Position numbers and translations under genes: made by a program
Shown here: positions 1-8,007 of the stretch, piece after piece
Layout of the letters: the number at the start of each line of letters is the position of its first letter
Numbering within the stretch: position 1 is the first letter of the stretch
The notes under the pieces: model-generated
What the model saw: the letters and a program-made list of their open reading frames with translations, nothing else
Told to the model about the DNA's origin: nothing
The model's database searches: none
Assembly (NCBI RefSeq): GCF_000019785.1
Contig: NC_010524.1
Coordinates: 744,001-808,000 of the forward strand
Direction: 5' to 3'
DNA from: Leptothrix cholodnii SP-6
Lineage (GTDB): Bacteria; Pseudomonadota; Gammaproteobacteria; Burkholderiales; Burkholderiaceae_C
Length of the DNA: 64,000 bases

Positions 1-911
1 TCCTCGACGCCGGGCATCTTGCGCACGCTGACCGCGCCGAAGCTGCGCAGCCGCTCGATCACCTGCTGGACCAGCAGCTCGGGTGCCGACGCGCCGGCGG
101 TCAGGCCGACCCGCGCACGGCCGTCGAACCAGGCGCCTTGCAGCTCGTCGGCGTTGTCGACCATGTAGGCCGGCGTGCCGCGGCGCTCGGCCACTTCGCG
201 CAGCCGGTTGCTGTTGGAGCTGGTGGGGCTGCCGACCACGATCAGCACGTCGACCTCGGCCGACAGCAGCTTGACCGCGTCCTGGCGGTTCTGCGTGGCG
301 TAGCAGATGTCCTGCTGCTTGGGTTCGCGCACCTGCGGAAAGCGCGCCTTCACCGCGGCCAGGATCTCGGCGGCGTCGTCGACGCTGAGCGTGGTCTGGG
401 TGACGACCGCCAGCCGGCTCGGGTCGGCCAGCTGCACCTGCGCGACGTCGGCGACGTCCTCGACCAGGTGGATGCCGCTGTCGAGCTGGCCCATCGTGCC
501 CTCGACCTCGGGGTGTCCCTTGTGGCCGATCATGATGAACTCGTAGCCCTCGCGGCGCATCTTGGCCACCTCGACGTGCACCTTGGTGACCAGCGGGCAG
601 GTGGCGTCGAAGATCTGGAAGCCGCGCTCGGTGGCTTCGGCGCGCACCGCCTGGCTGACGCCGTGGGCGCTGAACACCAGCGTGGCGCCGGGTGGCACCT
701 CGGCCAGGTCCTCGATGAAGATCGCGCCCTTGGCCTTCAGGTCGTTGACGACGTAGGTGTTGTGCACGATCTCGTGGCGCACGTAGATCGGCGCGCCGAA
801 GCGGGTCAGGGCGCGCTCAACGATCTCGATCGCACGGTCGACCCCCGCGCAGAAGCCGCGCGGCTGGGCCAGCAGCACTTCCTGCGGCGCGGCGCCATCG
901 GCGGCGGCCAT
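1..911 (-). CDS. ispH: 4-hydroxy-3-methylbut-2-enyl diphosphate reductase, C-terminus off the left edge
   Basis: IspH (LytB) catalyses the last step of the MEP isoprenoid pathway, reducing HMBPP to IPP and DMAPP with a [4Fe-4S] cluster in the cytoplasm. All three cluster cysteines are visible: [13 protein letters not shown] (Cys21), [10 protein letters not shown] in the middle and [12 protein letters not shown] in the second half. The substrate-binding stretch [13 protein letters not shown] is also present. About 303 residues are in the window against a usual 310-325, so only a few C-terminal residues are missing. The ATG (909-911) shares one base with the stop of the upstream FKBP gene, which implies translational coupling; fkpB-ispH is also the order in E. 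coli. Confidence 0.96.
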   Translation of the reverse strand, partial: MAAADGAAPQEVLLAQPRGFCAGVDRAIEIVERALTRFGAPIYVRHEIVHNTYVVNDLKAKGAIFIEDLAEVPPGATLVFSAHGVSQAVRAEATERGFQIFDATCPLVTKVHVEVAKMRREGYEFIMIGHKGHPEVEGTMGQLDSGIHLVEDVADVAQVQLADPSRLAVVTQTTLSVDDAAEILAAVKARFPQVREPKQQDICYATQNRQDAVKLLSAEVDVLIVVGSPTSSNSNRLREVAERRGTPAYMVDNADELQGAWFDGRARVGLTAGASAPELLVQQVIERLRSFGAVSVRKMPGVE

Positions 912-1363
912 CACAGCACCCCGATCAGCTGCACCTCGAAGGTCACGGGCTGTCCGGCCAGCGGGTGGTTGAAGTCGAACAGCGCCCAGTCCTCCTCGAT
1001 GGGCCCGAGCTCGCGCAGCACGCCGGCGTAGGAGCCCTGGCCGTCGGGGGTCGGGAACTGCACCACGTCGCCGACGTGGTATTGCTCGTCCGGATCGCCG
1101 AACTCGCGCAGCAGCGCGAGCTTGACGCGCTGCATCATCTGCGGGCTGCGCGGGCCGAAGGCCTCGCCGGCGGCCAGCGTGAAGGTGCTGCGGGTGCCTT
1201 CCTCGAGGCCCAGCAGCTGCGCCTCGATGGCGGGCGCCAGCTCGCCGGTGCCCAGCGAGAGCGTCGCGGGCTTGTCGGCGAAGGTGTTGACGATGTCGGC
1301 GCCGTCGGGGCCGGACAGACGGTAATGCAGGGTCAGAAAAGAACCCGGTTGGACCTGAGGCAC
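911..1363 (-). CDS. fkpB: FKBP-type peptidyl-prolyl cis-trans isomerase, SlpA/FkpB class
   Basis: A 150-residue cytoplasmic isomerase of the SlpA/SlyD group, expected to catalyse proline isomerisation and act as a chaperone. The FKBP strands frame an inserted IF domain, seen as [23 protein letters not shown] followed by the loop region to about residue 110. The C-terminal [19 protein letters not shown] motif is characteristic of the family (SlpA/SlyD end in NHPLAG...F.V.V). There is no signal peptide, which argues against the periplasmic FkpA type. It overlaps ispH by one base and is divergent from radC. Confidence 0.92.
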   Translation of the reverse strand: MPQVQPGSFLTLHYRLSGPDGADIVNTFADKPATLSLGTGELAPAIEAQLLGLEEGTRSTFTLAAGEAFGPRSPQMMQRVKLALLREFGDPDEQYHVGDVVQFPTPDGQGSYAGVLRELGPIEEDWALFDFNHPLAGQPVTFEVQLIGVL

Positions 1364-1428
1364 GCGGTGATCCTGTGTTCGGTAGACTGGCCGCGATTTT
1401 AGTTGCGCCGCAGCGGCGCGCAGCCCGG

Positions 1429-2106
1429 ATGCCCGACATGAAGGACTTGCCAGCGGCCATGCGCCCGCGCGAAAAACTCCTGGCCCTGGGGCCGGCAGCC
1501 CTGGCCGACGCCGAACTGCTGGCGCTGCTGTTGCGCACCGGCCTCAAGGGCACGGGGGTGTTGCAGCTCGCCGGCCAGTTGCTGGCGCAGTTCGGCGGCA
1601 TCGGCGGGCTGCTGCAGGCCGACCCGGCCGGCCTGAAGACCGTCAAGGGACTGGGCCCGGCCAAACGCTCCGAACTGCAGGCCGTGCTCGAACTGGCGCG
1701 CCGCGCGATCGTCTCGCAGCTGGCGCAGCGGCCGGTCTTCGACAGCCCGCAGGCGGTGCGCGACTACCTGCGCCTGCAGCTCGGCCGGCTCGATCACGAG
1801 GTGTTCGCGGTGCTGTTCCTGGACGCCCAGCATCGCCTGATCGCCTACGAGCCGCTGTTTCGCGGCACGCTGACGCAGACCAGCGTCTACCCGCGCGAGG
1901 TGCTCAAGCGCGCGCTGGCGCTCAACGCGGCGGCGCTGATCCTGGCGCACAACCACCCGTCGGGCGTGGCCGAGCCGTCGCGCGCCGACGAGTTCCTGAC
2001 CCAGAGCCTGAAGACCGCGCTGGCGCTGATCGACGTGCGGGTGCTCGACCATTTCGTGGTCGGCCGCGAGAGCGTGGTGTCGTTTGCCGAGCGGGGGCTG
2101 CTGTGA
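1429..2106 (+). CDS. radC: RadC family protein (JAB1/MPN metalloprotease-like fold)
   Basis: A 225-residue RadC/YeeS-family protein. The N-terminal UPF0758 helical part starts with [14 protein letters not shown] and contains a helix-hairpin-helix ([16 protein letters not shown]). The C-terminal JAB/MPN+ domain carries the metal motif [17 protein letters not shown] (H-x-H-P-x-G, then S and D). RadC was historically linked to DNA repair, but its biochemical role is not established. The frame is open upstream to 1375; ATG 1429 (or 1438) is preferred because the homology begins there. The stop overlaps the next gene's GTG by four bases (GTGA). Confidence 0.92.
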   Translation: MPDMKDLPAAMRPREKLLALGPAALADAELLALLLRTGLKGTGVLQLAGQLLAQFGGIGGLLQADPAGLKTVKGLGPAKRSELQAVLELARRAIVSQLAQRPVFDSPQAVRDYLRLQLGRLDHEVFAVLFLDAQHRLIAYEPLFRGTLTQTSVYPREVLKRALALNAAALILAHNHPSGVAEPSRADEFLTQSLKTALALIDVRVLDHFVVGRESVVSFAERGLL

Positions 2107-2813
2107 GCGCCGACTCGCCACGCCGCCGAGCCGTGCGGCCGCAAGGCCGCCACGGCTGGGCCGATCTCGACCAGATCGGTCGCCAGTTGCGCGAGCAGCG
2201 CATCGCCGCCGAGCAGGCCGCCGCGCGCGAACGCGCCGAAGCGGCGGCGCGCCAGCGCGAGAAGGAGCTGTTCGTGCGCAGCATCGGCGCGGTCATCCCC
2301 ATGCCGCCGAGCGACCGCGCCGACATGGCCCGGCCACGCCCCGCGCCGCTGCCGCTGCAGCGCGAGCTCGACGACGTGATGGTGCTGCGCTCGTCGCTGT
2401 CGGACGACTTCGACGCCGAATCGCTGCTCGAGACCGACGATCAGCTGTCCTACCGGCGCGTGGGGCTCGGGCCCGACGTGCTGAAGAAGCTGCGGCTGGG
2501 GCGCTGGTCGGTGCAGGGCCAGATCGACCTGCACGGCTACACCCGCGATCACGCCCGCGAGGCGCTGGCGGCGTTTCTGGCCGACGCCGGCAAACGTGGC
2601 TGGCGCTGCGTGCGGGTGGTGCACGGCAAGGGGCTGGGATCGCCGGGCCGCCAGCCGGTGCTCAAGGGCAAGGTACGCAGCTGGCTGGTGCAGCGACAGG
2701 AGGTGCTGGCCTTCACGCAGGCGCGCGGGCCCGATGGCGGCGCCGGGGCGCTGATCGTGCTGCTCGACAGCGCGCCGCGGCGCGCGCGCCAGCGGCCGCA
2801 AGCGGGCGTCTGA
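2103..2813 (+). CDS. Smr domain protein
   Basis: A 236-residue protein ending in an Smr (small MutS-related) domain at roughly residues 137-225, with the hallmark DLHG (in [16 protein letters not shown]) and HGKGLGS loops. Smr domains nick or bind branched DNA, or act as RNA endonucleases, depending on the protein. The N-terminal half has a charged Arg/Glu/Ala-rich helix (about residues 30-65) that may form a coiled coil and no other known domain. It begins with GTG overlapping the radC stop by four bases, so the pair is probably one operon. The family (DUF2027-like, YdaL-like) is widespread in Proteobacteria; the cellular role is unknown. Confidence 0.85.
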   Translation: MSADSPRRRAVRPQGRHGWADLDQIGRQLREQRIAAEQAAARERAEAAARQREKELFVRSIGAVIPMPPSDRADMARPRPAPLPLQRELDDVMVLRSSLSDDFDAESLLETDDQLSYRRVGLGPDVLKKLRLGRWSVQGQIDLHGYTRDHAREALAAFLADAGKRGWRCVRVVHGKGLGSPGRQPVLKGKVRSWLVQRQEVLAFTQARGPDGGAGALIVLLDSAPRRARQRPQAGV

Positions 2814-2843
2814 CGCTCGGTCAGCGGCCCGCTGCCGACGCGC

Positions 2844-3272
2844 TCACTTGTTGCGCATCCAGTCGGCGGTGTTGAAGAAGCTCTCGTTCAGGCGCTCGAT
2901 CAGCTGCGGGTGGATCGCCAGTTCCTGCATCGCCTGGTGCATGCACGCGAGCCACTGGTCGCGCTCGCGGATGCCGATCGCGAACGGCAGGTGGCGCGCG
3001 CGCAGCCGCGGGTGGCCGAAACGCGCCACGTAGTGCTGGGGGCCGCCGAGCCAGCCGCACAGGAACCAGTTCAGCTTGTCGCGCGCCTGTTCGAGCGTGT
3101 CGCCGTGCGCGGCGCGCAATTCGCGGTAGGCCGGCTCCAGGTCCATCAGGTCGTAGAAGCGGTCGACCAGGGCGCGCACGCCGGCTTCGCCGCCGACGAG
3201 GTCGAAGGCCGTGGCGGCGGCGGTTTCGGTGGTGGGCGTGGTGTCGCCGGGATCGGTGTCAGACATGGGCAT
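2844..3272 (-). CDS. group II truncated hemoglobin (trHbO)
   Basis: A 142-residue 2/2 globin after a Thr/Ala-rich N-terminal tail. Group II features are visible: FDLVGGEAGVRALVDRFYDLM (helices A/B), WFLCGWLGGPQHY (CD/E region), GHPRLRARHLPFAI with the likely proximal His, and Trp in RDQWLACM (position G8). Such proteins bind O2/NO and are thought to serve in NO detoxification or redox chemistry. The start is uncertain: ATG 3272 or 3266 fit, while the upstream GTG at 3299 lies inside a hairpin and is unlikely. It follows the FlhG-like gene on the same strand, separated by a strong inverted repeat. Confidence 0.88.
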   Translation of the reverse strand: MPMSDTDPGDTTPTTETAAATAFDLVGGEAGVRALVDRFYDLMDLEPAYRELRAAHGDTLEQARDKLNWFLCGWLGGPQHYVARFGHPRLRARHLPFAIGIRERDQWLACMHQAMQELAIHPQLIERLNESFFNTADWMRNK

Positions 3273-3286
3273 GGCAGGGCAATGAA

Positions 3287-3321
3287 CGATCGGGCGCACT
3301 GTAGTCCAGTGCGCCCGATCG
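3287..3321 (-). terminator. perfect 15-bp inverted repeat after the FlhG-like gene
   Basis: The arms at 3287-3301 and 3307-3321 are exact reverse complements around a five-base loop (3302-3306). The element lies 5 bases past the stop of the FlhG-like gene on the minus strand and upstream of the globin start. The long GC-rich stem fits an intrinsic terminator or mRNA-stabilising hairpin, but only a weak T-rich tail (TTCATT) follows, so termination efficiency is uncertain. Its symmetry would also allow a protein-binding role. Confidence 0.6.
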
Positions 3322-3326
3322 ACGTT

Positions 3327-4148
3327 TCAACGCTGGATCGTCGCGGGCAGCTTGCCGGCCAGGTTGACCAGTGCCAGCGCGGCGCTCGAGCCGGGATAGC
3401 TCAGCATCAGCAGCTGGCGGCGCTGCACGGCCTGGCGCACCGACGGGTCGCTCGGGATCTCGCCGACGTAGTTGATCCTGACCGTGCCACCTTCGGGCAA
3501 CTGCACGAACCGCTCGATCACCGTCTGCAGCTGCTGTGCGACGCCGCGGCCTTCGCCCAGGCGCTGGGTCTGGTTGACGGCCACATGCATGTGCGAGCGG
3601 CCCTGCTGCGTGGCCAGCACCTTGATGGTGGCGTAGGCGTCGGCCAGCGCGGTCGGCTCCGGGGTGGCGATCACCAGCACCTCGTCGGCCAGCGAGACCG
3701 CGTAGAGCACGACGTCGGAGATGCCGGCGCCGGTGTCGAGCAGCACCCGGTCGTAGCGCGGGCGCACGCTCTGCAGCACCGAGGCGAGCTGATCGCGCAC
3801 CTCGGGCGTCAGGCGCGAGTATTCGACCAGGCCCGAGCCGGCCAGCAGCACGTGGAAGCCGCCCGGTGCTTCGATGATGGCGTTCTCGAGCGGCACCTTG
3901 CCGGTGAACACGTCGTGCAGCGTGGCCCGCGGCTGCAGGTTGAGCACGACGTCGAGGTTGGCCAGGCCGAGGTCGGCGTCGACCACCAGCACCCGCTCGC
4001 CGCGGCGTGCCAGCGCGGCGGCCAGGTTGGCCGACACCATGGTCTTGCCGACACCCCCCTTGCCGCTGGTCACGGCCATGATGCGGGCCATCGGGCCGGC
4101 CGGAGGTGCGGCGCCGGGCGGGCTGGTCTTGGACGGGGGGGCGGTCAT
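3327..4148 (-). CDS. FlhG/FleN-like MinD-family ATPase
   Basis: A 273-residue P-loop ATPase of the ParA/MinD (SIMIBI) class. The deviant Walker A SGKGGVGKT is at about residues 28-36, followed by VDADLGLANLDVVL (Walker A'/switch) and LLDTGAGISDVV (Walker B region). DADLGLANLD is typical of the FlhG/FleN flagellar-number regulators, whose dimers associate with the membrane and restrict flagellum numbers, though no FlhF gene is adjacent. The C-terminal region does not show an obvious MinD-type amphipathic membrane helix. It overlaps the upstream diguanylate cyclase by four bases and lies beside cheRDB, supporting a motility role. A MinD-like function in another positioning system remains possible. 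Confidence 0.82.
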   Translation of the reverse strand: MTAPPSKTSPPGAAPPAGPMARIMAVTSGKGGVGKTMVSANLAAALARRGERVLVVDADLGLANLDVVLNLQPRATLHDVFTGKVPLENAIIEAPGGFHVLLAGSGLVEYSRLTPEVRDQLASVLQSVRPRYDRVLLDTGAGISDVVLYAVSLADEVLVIATPEPTALADAYATIKVLATQQGRSHMHVAVNQTQRLGEGRGVAQQLQTVIERFVQLPEGGTVRINYVGEIPSDPSVRQAVQRRQLLMLSYPGSSAALALVNLAGKLPATIQR

Positions 4149-4957
4149 GGCGCGGACTCGTTGTCTTGCGGCAGGAGGGGCGGCGCTGCGCCAAACAGCA
4201 TGCCCCGCTCTTCTGCACTCACTTCGGATATCGGGGGGGATTCAAGACAGGTGCGGTTGCGGCCCTCGGACTTGGCGCGGTAGAGCTGCTGGTCGGCCCG
4301 TTCGAGCCACAGCGGACCTGACGAGCGCACCCACTGCGGTGCAAAGGCGCCGCCCACGCTGGTGGTCACCGTGACGATCTGGCCCGGCGCGATGGCGATG
4401 CGCAGGGCCTCGATGTTGCGTCGCACGCGCTCGGCCACCGTGTGGCCGAAAGCGGCCGGGCAGCTCGGCAGCACCGCGGCAAACTCTTCGCCGCCGATGC
4501 GCGCCACGCTGTCCATCGGCCGCACGCTGTCTTCCAGGGCGGCGCCGACGGCCTGGATCACCAGGTCGCCGACGGCATGGCCGTGGGTGTCGTTGATGTG
4601 CTTGAAGTGGTCGATGTCGAGCATCAGCAGCATCGCCGGTTCGCCCGAGCGCGCGACGCGGTCGATCTCCTGCTCGAGCGCCGCCTCGAACTGGCGGCGA
4701 TTGGGCAGGCCGGTGAGCGGGTCGCGGCTGGAGAGCGTGCACAGGCCATCGATGAGGCTTTGCAGCCAGGCGGGCGACCCGGCGGCGGCCGACTCGGGGA
4801 ATGAATGACCTGCACGGTCGAGCATGCGCAGCGCGAGATCGAGCTGCAACGAGCCCGCTTGAACCGGTGTGTGGATCGGCCCGTCATGTCCGGCCGCAGG
4901 GGTGACGGCCGGGCCATGCAGGCTGAAATATCCGTGGGGCGAGGTGTCTTTTGACAC
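4145..4957 (-). CDS. GGDEF diguanylate cyclase
   Basis: A C-terminal GGDEF domain of about 165 residues begins at SRDPLTGLPNRRQFEAAL and carries the active site GGEEF (in ARIGGEEFAAVLP), so it should make c-di-GMP. The metal and substrate region (MLDIDHFKHINDTHGHAVGD) is intact. No RxxD inhibitory site is apparent before GGEEF. The N-terminal about 100 residues match no domain I recognise, and there are no transmembrane segments. The frame is open to 5113 but upstream codons are Arg/Cys-rich and look non-coding; GTG 4957 is my choice, without a clear ribosome-binding site. It is translationally coupled (ATGA) to the FlhG-like gene, suggesting that c-di-GMP and flagellar control are linked here. 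Confidence 0.85.
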   Translation of the reverse strand: MSKDTSPHGYFSLHGPAVTPAAGHDGPIHTPVQAGSLQLDLALRMLDRAGHSFPESAAAGSPAWLQSLIDGLCTLSSRDPLTGLPNRRQFEAALEQEIDRVARSGEPAMLLMLDIDHFKHINDTHGHAVGDLVIQAVGAALEDSVRPMDSVARIGGEEFAAVLPSCPAAFGHTVAERVRRNIEALRIAIAPGQIVTVTTSVGGAFAPQWVRSSGPLWLERADQQLYRAKSEGRNRTCLESPPISEVSAEERGMLFGAAPPLLPQDNESAP

Positions 4958-5220
4958 GGCGCGAAGCGGCTCCGTCAGGGTGACGCGGCCTGCCCGACGG
5001 CAGGAGCGGAGGGCGGCCCGGCCGAAAATGCAAAAGCCGGGCACCGTTGCGGACAAGTCTACTTGAGCGGCCCGGGCGCCTCCCGGACGAATAGGGCGGC
5101 GTTTGTCGTGCATCTCGCGGCTCGGGATTTCTTCAGCGCCGACACACTGTTTCCGATAACGGGACAGAGAGCCGGCGCATCTTGCGTCGGCGCACCTCGG
5201 TGCCGAGCAAGCAGACTCCC

Positions 5221-6075
5221 ATGGCCCATCCGATGCCCGACGCGTCCAGCGAGACCCCGCCGCGAGAATTCAGTTTCGACGACCGCGACTTCCAGCGCGT
5301 GCGCGAACTCATCCACCAGCGCGCGGGCATCAGCCTGCACGACCAGAAGCAGGCGATGGTCTACAGCCGCCTGTCGCGCCGCCTGCGCGACACCGGCCAC
5401 CGCTCGTTCGGCAGCTATCTGCAATGGCTGGAGTCGGGCCACGGCGAGGGCAGCGACGGCGAGTGGCAGCAGTTCGTCAACTGCCTGACGACCAACCTGA
5501 CCTCGTTCTTCCGCGAGGAACACCACTTCCCGGTGCTGCACGAAACCCTGCGCGGCCTGGGCGGCAGCCAGCCGGTGCGGATCTGGTGCAGCGCCGCCTC
5601 CACCGGCGAGGAGCCCTATTCGCTGGCGATGTGCGCGATCGAGGCGCTGGGGGCCAACACGACGGCCCGGATCATGGCCAGCGACATCGACACCCAGGTG
5701 CTGGCGACCGCGCAGCGCGGCGTCTACAGCGCCGACGCCCGCGGCCTGAGCCCCGAGCGCCTGAAGCGCCATTTCATGCGCGGCACCGGCGCCAACGCCG
5801 GCCAGATCCGGGTGCGCCCCGAGCTGCAGCGCCTGATCGAGTTCCGGCCGTTCAACCTGATGAGCGCCCACTGGTCGCTGGGCGAGCCGTTCGACATCGT
5901 GTTCTGCCGCAACGTGATGATCTATTTCGATGCGCCCACGCAGCGCCGCGTGCTCGAGCGCATGCATTCGGTGATGCGCCCGCGCGGCCACCTGTTTGTC
6001 GGGCACTCCGAAAACTTCACCGACTCTCGCGACCTGTTCCTGCTGCGCGGCAAGACGGTCTACCAGCGCGTCTGA
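5221..6075 (+). CDS. cheR: chemotaxis protein-glutamate O-methyltransferase
   Basis: CheR methylates glutamates of chemoreceptors using SAM. The 284-residue protein has the N-terminal helical CheR_N domain (FSFDDRDFQRVRELIHQRAGISLHDQK) and the C-terminal Rossmann methyltransferase with IWCSAASTGEEPYSLAM (SAM-binding), IMASDIDTQVLA and FDIVFCRNVMIYF. ATG 5221 is chosen because the upstream extension to 5182 is Arg-rich and unlike the family. A motif TTCCGATAA (5151-5159) upstream resembles a sigma-28 -10 element, but no good -35 accompanies it. It is the first gene of cheR-cheD-cheB. Confidence 0.96.
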   Translation: MAHPMPDASSETPPREFSFDDRDFQRVRELIHQRAGISLHDQKQAMVYSRLSRRLRDTGHRSFGSYLQWLESGHGEGSDGEWQQFVNCLTTNLTSFFREEHHFPVLHETLRGLGGSQPVRIWCSAASTGEEPYSLAMCAIEALGANTTARIMASDIDTQVLATAQRGVYSADARGLSPERLKRHFMRGTGANAGQIRVRPELQRLIEFRPFNLMSAHWSLGEPFDIVFCRNVMIYFDAPTQRRVLERMHSVMRPRGHLFVGHSENFTDSRDLFLLRGKTVYQRV

Positions 6076-6123
6076 GCGGGCCTGCCCGACCCCCGCGCAT
6101 CCGAACAGCCACAGGATCTCCCG

Positions 6124-6783
6124 ATGTCGATCTCGACCGCTCCCAAGACCTCGCCGCCGCGCAGCAGCCGCATCGACAAGCTGCGCGCGCAGCCGCGCAA
6201 GCCCGGCGAGGCCTCGTTCTTCTTCTACGACGCCTTTTTCAAGGCCGACGCCGTCAAGGTGCTGCCGGGCGAATATTTCGTCGACAACGAGGACACGCTG
6301 ATCCTGACCACGCTGGGCTCGTGCATCGCCGCCTGCCTGTGGGACCGGGTGGCGCGGGTGGGCGGCATGAACCACTTCATGCTGCCCGACGTCGGCAGCG
6401 GTGCGATCGACGGCGGCCGCTATGGCTCGTACGCGATGGAACTGCTCATCAACGAACTGCAGAAACGCGGCGCCAACCGGTCCACGCTGGAGGCCAAGGT
6501 GTTCGGCGGCGGCGCCGTGATCGGCGGCATGAGCAGCCTCAACGTCGGCGAGCGCAACACCCAGTTCGTGCTCGACTACCTGCGCACCGAGCGCATCCCG
6601 GTGGTCTCGAAGGACGTGCTGGAGATCTATCCGCGCAAGGTCTGCTTCTTCCCGGCCAGCGGCAAGGCGATGGTCAAGCGCCTGGCGCCGACCAACACCG
6701 ACGCGGTGGCCGCGCTCGACCGCGATGCGGCGCAGAAGGCGCGCAGCAGCAGCAGCGTCGGCGGCAGCGTCGACCTGTTCTGA
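6124..6783 (+). CDS. cheD: chemoreceptor glutamine deamidase
   Basis: CheD deamidates receptor glutamines to glutamates, making them substrates for CheR and CheB. The 219-residue protein shows the catalytic Cys in [13 protein letters not shown], the His in [10 protein letters not shown], and the [13 protein letters not shown] motif. The C-terminal tail ([14 protein letters not shown]) is low complexity, as is common. It sits 48 bases after cheR and 46 before cheB, in the usual adaptation-operon order. No cheA, cheW, cheY or receptor gene lies nearby. Confidence 0.95.
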   Translation: MSISTAPKTSPPRSSRIDKLRAQPRKPGEASFFFYDAFFKADAVKVLPGEYFVDNEDTLILTTLGSCIAACLWDRVARVGGMNHFMLPDVGSGAIDGGRYGSYAMELLINELQKRGANRSTLEAKVFGGGAVIGGMSSLNVGERNTQFVLDYLRTERIPVVSKDVLEIYPRKVCFFPASGKAMVKRLAPTNTDAVAALDRDAAQKARSSSSVGGSVDLF

Positions 6784-6829
6784 CGCGCCCGTCCGCCCCG
6801 ACTCGAACAATCAAGACAAGGAAACCGTG

Positions 6830-7984
6830 ATGCCCAAGACCCGCGTGGTGGTGGTCGACGATTCGGCGCTGGTGCGCAGCCTGCTGGCCGAGATCATCAA
6901 TCGCCAGAGCGACATGGAGTGCATCGGCGCGGCCAGCGACCCGATCGCCGCGCGCGAGATGATCCGCAGCCTCGACCCGGACGTGATCACGCTCGACGTC
7001 GAGATGCCGCGCATGGACGGCATCGACTTCCTCGCCAAGCTGATGCGCCTGCGACCGATGCCGGTGGTGATGGTCTCGACGCTGACCGAGCGAGGCGCCG
7101 AAGTGACCTTGCGTGCGCTCGAATTCGGCGCGATCGACTTCGTCGCCAAGCCCAAGATCGGCGTCGCCAACGGCCTGCGTCTGCTGGCGCAGGAAATCAC
7201 CGAGAAGGTGCGCATCGCCGCCGGTGCGCGGGTCACCAAGCTGGCGCCGGCACCGGCCCATGCGCCCCCGCGTGCGCCATCGCACGGCCACGCTGCACAC
7301 GGGTCGCAGGGGCCTTCCGGCGCATCGTCTGCGCCAGAGACCGCGCCGCCGACCGGCCCCGTGCCGAGCCCGTTGGGGCGGCTGTCGACCGAAAAGCTGA
7401 TCTTCATCGGCGCCTCCACCGGCGGCACCGAAGCCACCCGCGAGGTGCTGTGCGGCCTGCCCGCCGACGCGCCGGCGATCCTGATCACGCAGCACATGCC
7501 ACCCGGCTTCACCACCAGCTACGCGGCACGGCTCAACAACCTGTGCCGCATCGCGGTGAAGGAGGCCGCGGATGGCGAGCGCATCCTGCCCGGCCATGCC
7601 TATCTGGCGCCGGGCGGATTTCACCTGTCGGTGGAGCGCTCGGGCGCCAACTACATCGCCCGGGTGCGCGACGGCGATCCGGTCAACCGGCATCGGCCGA
7701 GCGTCGAGGTGCTGTTCCAGTCGGCTGCGCGGGTGGCCGGGCGCAACGCGATCGGCGTCATGCTGACCGGCATGGGTGCCGACGGTGCCCGCGCGATGAA
7801 GGAAATGCGCGACGCCGGTGCCTACAACGTCGCGCAGGACGAGGCCAGCTGCGTCGTCTTCGGCATGCCGCGCGAGGCGATTGCGGCCGGCGCCTGCCAG
7901 GAGGTGCTGCCGGTCAAGCGCATTGCCCAGCACTTGATCGAACATCTGCGCAGCACCGCCGGTGCGGCCTTGAGCCGGGTCTGA
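6830..7984 (+). CDS. cheB: chemotaxis-specific protein-glutamate methylesterase/glutamine deamidase
   Basis: CheB removes receptor methyl groups when phosphorylated by CheA. The 384-residue protein has an N-terminal receiver ([14 protein letters not shown], phosphoacceptor Asp in [19 protein letters not shown] at the end), an Ala/Pro/His-rich linker of about 60 residues that is longer than usual, and a methylesterase domain with the catalytic Ser in [10 protein letters not shown], His in TQHMPPGFT and Asp in [16 protein letters not shown] 6830 is preferred over the open upstream frame because a Shine-Dalgarno AAGGAA (6818-6823) lies six bases before it and the receiver starts right there. Confidence 0.96.
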   Translation: MPKTRVVVVDDSALVRSLLAEIINRQSDMECIGAASDPIAAREMIRSLDPDVITLDVEMPRMDGIDFLAKLMRLRPMPVVMVSTLTERGAEVTLRALEFGAIDFVAKPKIGVANGLRLLAQEITEKVRIAAGARVTKLAPAPAHAPPRAPSHGHAAHGSQGPSGASSAPETAPPTGPVPSPLGRLSTEKLIFIGASTGGTEATREVLCGLPADAPAILITQHMPPGFTTSYAARLNNLCRIAVKEAADGERILPGHAYLAPGGFHLSVERSGANYIARVRDGDPVNRHRPSVEVLFQSAARVAGRNAIGVMLTGMGADGARAMKEMRDAGAYNVAQDEASCVVFGMPREAIAAGACQEVLPVKRIAQHLIEHLRSTAGAALSRV

Positions 7985-8007
7985 ACCGCAATTCAGCGCG
8001 CCCTGGC

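Noticed and set aside
5130..5160. Sigma-28 (FliA) promoter upstream of cheR
   Set aside because: The -10 like TTCCGATAA is present, but the bases 15 upstream (TTCA) do not match TAAA, so support is too weak for a feature.
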